In this document: piece by piece, positions 62,833 to 64,000 of the stretch
How positions within the stretch are numbered: position 1 is the stretch's first letter
Layout: every line of letters begins with the position of its first letter
Source of the DNA: Polaribacter litorisediminis
GTDB taxonomy: Bacteria; Bacteroidota; Bacteroidia; Flavobacteriales; Flavobacteriaceae
DNA: 64,000 nucleotides
NCBI RefSeq assembly: GCF_019968605.1
Contig: NZ_CP082966.1
Span: 62,001-126,000 of the forward strand
Direction of reading: 5' to 3'
Notes under the pieces: generated by a model
What the model was told of the DNA's origin: nothing
What the model saw: the letters and a program-made list of their open reading frames with translations, nothing else
The model's database searches: none
Position numbers and translations under genes: made by a program

Positions 62833-63432
62833 ATGTTAAAATCAAATTTTAGTGGCTTTTCTTTAGAAGCAGGCACAGACGAAGCCGGAAGAGGTTGTTT
62901 GTCAGGGCCGGTGGTTGCTGCAGCAGTAATTTTACCAAAAGATTTTTCGCATGTTTTTTTAAATGATTCTAAACAATTATCAGAAAAAAAGAGAGAATCC
63001 TTAAGGCCTATTATTGAAGAAAATGCGCTAGCTTTTGCAGTTTCTTTTGTTTGGCAACAAGAAGTGGATGAAATAAATGTGTTGCAAGCTTCTATAACTG
63101 GCATGCATAGAGCCGTTGAACAGCTAAAAATTACGCCAGAATTTATCATTGTTGATGGAAATAAATTTAAGAATTTTAAAGAAATTCCGCATGAAACGAT
63201 TGTAAAAGGAGATGCAAAATACTTGAGTATTGCTGCGGCCTCCGTGTTGGCAAAAACCTACAGAGATGATTATATGGCAAAGATTCATCAAGAATACCCA
63301 ATGTATAATTGGAAAAAAAACAAAGGTTACCCAACCAAAGAGCACAGAAATGCCATTCGTGAGTTTGGGCCAAATCTACATCATCGAAAAACATTTAGAT
63401 TGCTGCCAGAACAATTAAAATTGAAAATTTAA
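62833..63432 (+). CDS. rnhB: Ribonuclease HII
   Basis: The 199-residue RNase HII has the DEAGRG motif ([21 protein letters not shown]) with active-site Asp and Glu, and the later catalytic Asp regions FIIVDGNKF and [12 protein letters not shown]. It cuts the RNA strand of RNA-DNA hybrids and removes single ribonucleotides from DNA. Length is normal. It is divergent from the porin gene by about 195 bases. Confidence 0.97.
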   Translation: MLKSNFSGFSLEAGTDEAGRGCLSGPVVAAAVILPKDFSHVFLNDSKQLSEKKRESLRPIIEENALAFAVSFVWQQEVDEINVLQASITGMHRAVEQLKITPEFIIVDGNKFKNFKEIPHETIVKGDAKYLSIAAASVLAKTYRDDYMAKIHQEYPMYNWKKNKGYPTKEHRNAIREFGPNLHHRKTFRLLPEQLKLKI

Positions 63433-63593
63433 TCATTTTTTTCTTTAGTTTGTGCAAACTTCATGACTCTCAGGGTGATAGTTTTTTTACAGAAATTCAG
63501 AGGGACAAATTGTGACTTTTTCTTAAGAGAATTATCTAAATAATTCTTCAATTATAAAATAACTTCAACTATTTTTACCATCCAAAATTTCAT

Positions 63594-64000
63594 ATGATGA
63601 TAAAAAAAACGCGTGTAGAAATTACGAAATGTATCCTTCATAAAGTAGCCAATAAATTTAATAGCGGACGCAATGTGTTCTCGGAAGATTTAATTCGTTT
63701 TGATCAAGAAAGTTACGACTTGATGAAGAATTTTTTACTAAAACCTTTTGGGAGTTTAACGCAGAGTTACCGTTTTTCTCATCATGCAGATGTGCGTTTA
63801 AATGAATTAAATAATTACGCTTCAGAAGTATTTAAAGAAGAAAGTTCGTTTGTAGAATACTCTAAAAATATGGTGAATCATTTGTATGAACAATCTAATT
63901 CCGCACAAATAAAAACAGGCGATGTCATCGTTGTTCTTATTGAAGGGATAGAGTATAAAGATGTGTTAACAGAAGCTATTGGCATTTTTAAAATTGAAAA
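63594..64000 (+). CDS. Nucleoid-associated protein (NdpA/YejK family), cut by window end
   Basis: The open frame starts at ATG ATG (63594 or 63597) and runs past base 64000, giving about 135 residues: MMIKKTRVEITKCILHKVANKFN, then SEDLIRFDQESYDLMKNFLLKPFGSL, FSHHADVRLNELNNYAS, and GDVIVVLIEGIEYKDVLTEAIGIFKIE. This matches the start of the 37-kDa nucleoid-associated family in Bacteroidota, which runs to about 330-350 residues. Role is DNA-associated; details unknown. The gene's 3' part is outside the window. Confidence 0.75.
   Translation, partial: MMIKKTRVEITKCILHKVANKFNSGRNVFSEDLIRFDQESYDLMKNFLLKPFGSLTQSYRFSHHADVRLNELNNYASEVFKEESSFVEYSKNMVNHLYEQSNSAQIKTGDVIVVLIEGIEYKDVLTEAIGIFKIE

Overview
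This AT-rich window looks like a chromosomal segment of a marine Flavobacteriaceae bacterium (Bacteroidota; a Polaribacter- or Tenacibaculum-like relative is plausible but not provable here). The signs are a SusC/SusD pair, a hybrid two-component regulator, type IX secretion (T9SS) C-terminal domains, sulfatases, TAnnTTTG-type promoter elements, frequent MKK-type signal peptides and weak ribosome binding sites. Layout. (1) 1-2.8 kb is a decaying defence-type patch: an hsdS gene broken by one in-frame stop, an intact Fic enzyme between two look-alike hairpins, remnants of hsdR/hsdS behind an (AAAAAG)n repeat, and a truncated AlbA_2/Schlafen-like fragment. (2) 3.0-28.3 kb is a polysaccharide utilization locus (PUL). 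The minus-strand operon (17757 down to 3024) encodes a T9SS beta-helix protein, a 60-residue membrane-anchored peptide, a GH110 alpha-1,3-galactosidase, SusC, SusD, a T9SS surface protein and two more beta-helix enzymes with GH110-like Asp geometry. The divergent plus-strand operon encodes the HTCS sensor/regulator, three S1 sulfatases and a sodium:sugar symporter. (3) 28.5-32.7 kb holds an HxlR regulator facing an NTF2-like lipoprotein, REP and MITE-like repeats, a serine hydrolase and small conserved proteins. (4) 32.8-38.3 kb couples a formylglycine-generating enzyme (the sulfatase activator) with a divergent galactose operon: regulator, galM, galK, galT. (5) 38.4-42.7 kb is an aromatic amino acid operon (pheA, aminotransferase, tyrA, DAHP synthase-chorismate mutase) behind an apparent ribosome-mediated attenuator whose leader peptide contains (Phe-Tyr)4. 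(6) 42.7-44.8 kb is a tandem duplication, one copy of which is split by an IS with a 7-bp target duplication. (7) 45-64 kb is mostly housekeeping: rsgA, dtd, tatD-like, tcdA, a YceI lipoprotein, a 29-residue CDGSH peptide, a DUF3857/transglutaminase pair, Lrp, a Cys/Met PLP enzyme, nhaC, a GNAT, a cytochrome P450, a putative porin, rnhB and a nucleoid-associated protein cut by the window end. How the parts fit: surface and periplasmic enzymes plus sulfatases would release galactose from a sulfated alpha-1,3-galactose-containing glycan. SusCD and the symporter import it, the FGE matures the sulfatases, and GalM/K/T feed the Leloir pathway (no galE in the window). There is no 3,6-anhydrogalactose pathway, GH16 or beta-galactosidase here, which argues against a complete agar or kappa-carrageenan system and for a non-anhydro galactan or an oligosaccharide/side-chain role. 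The most novel item is the attenuator at 38382-38567.
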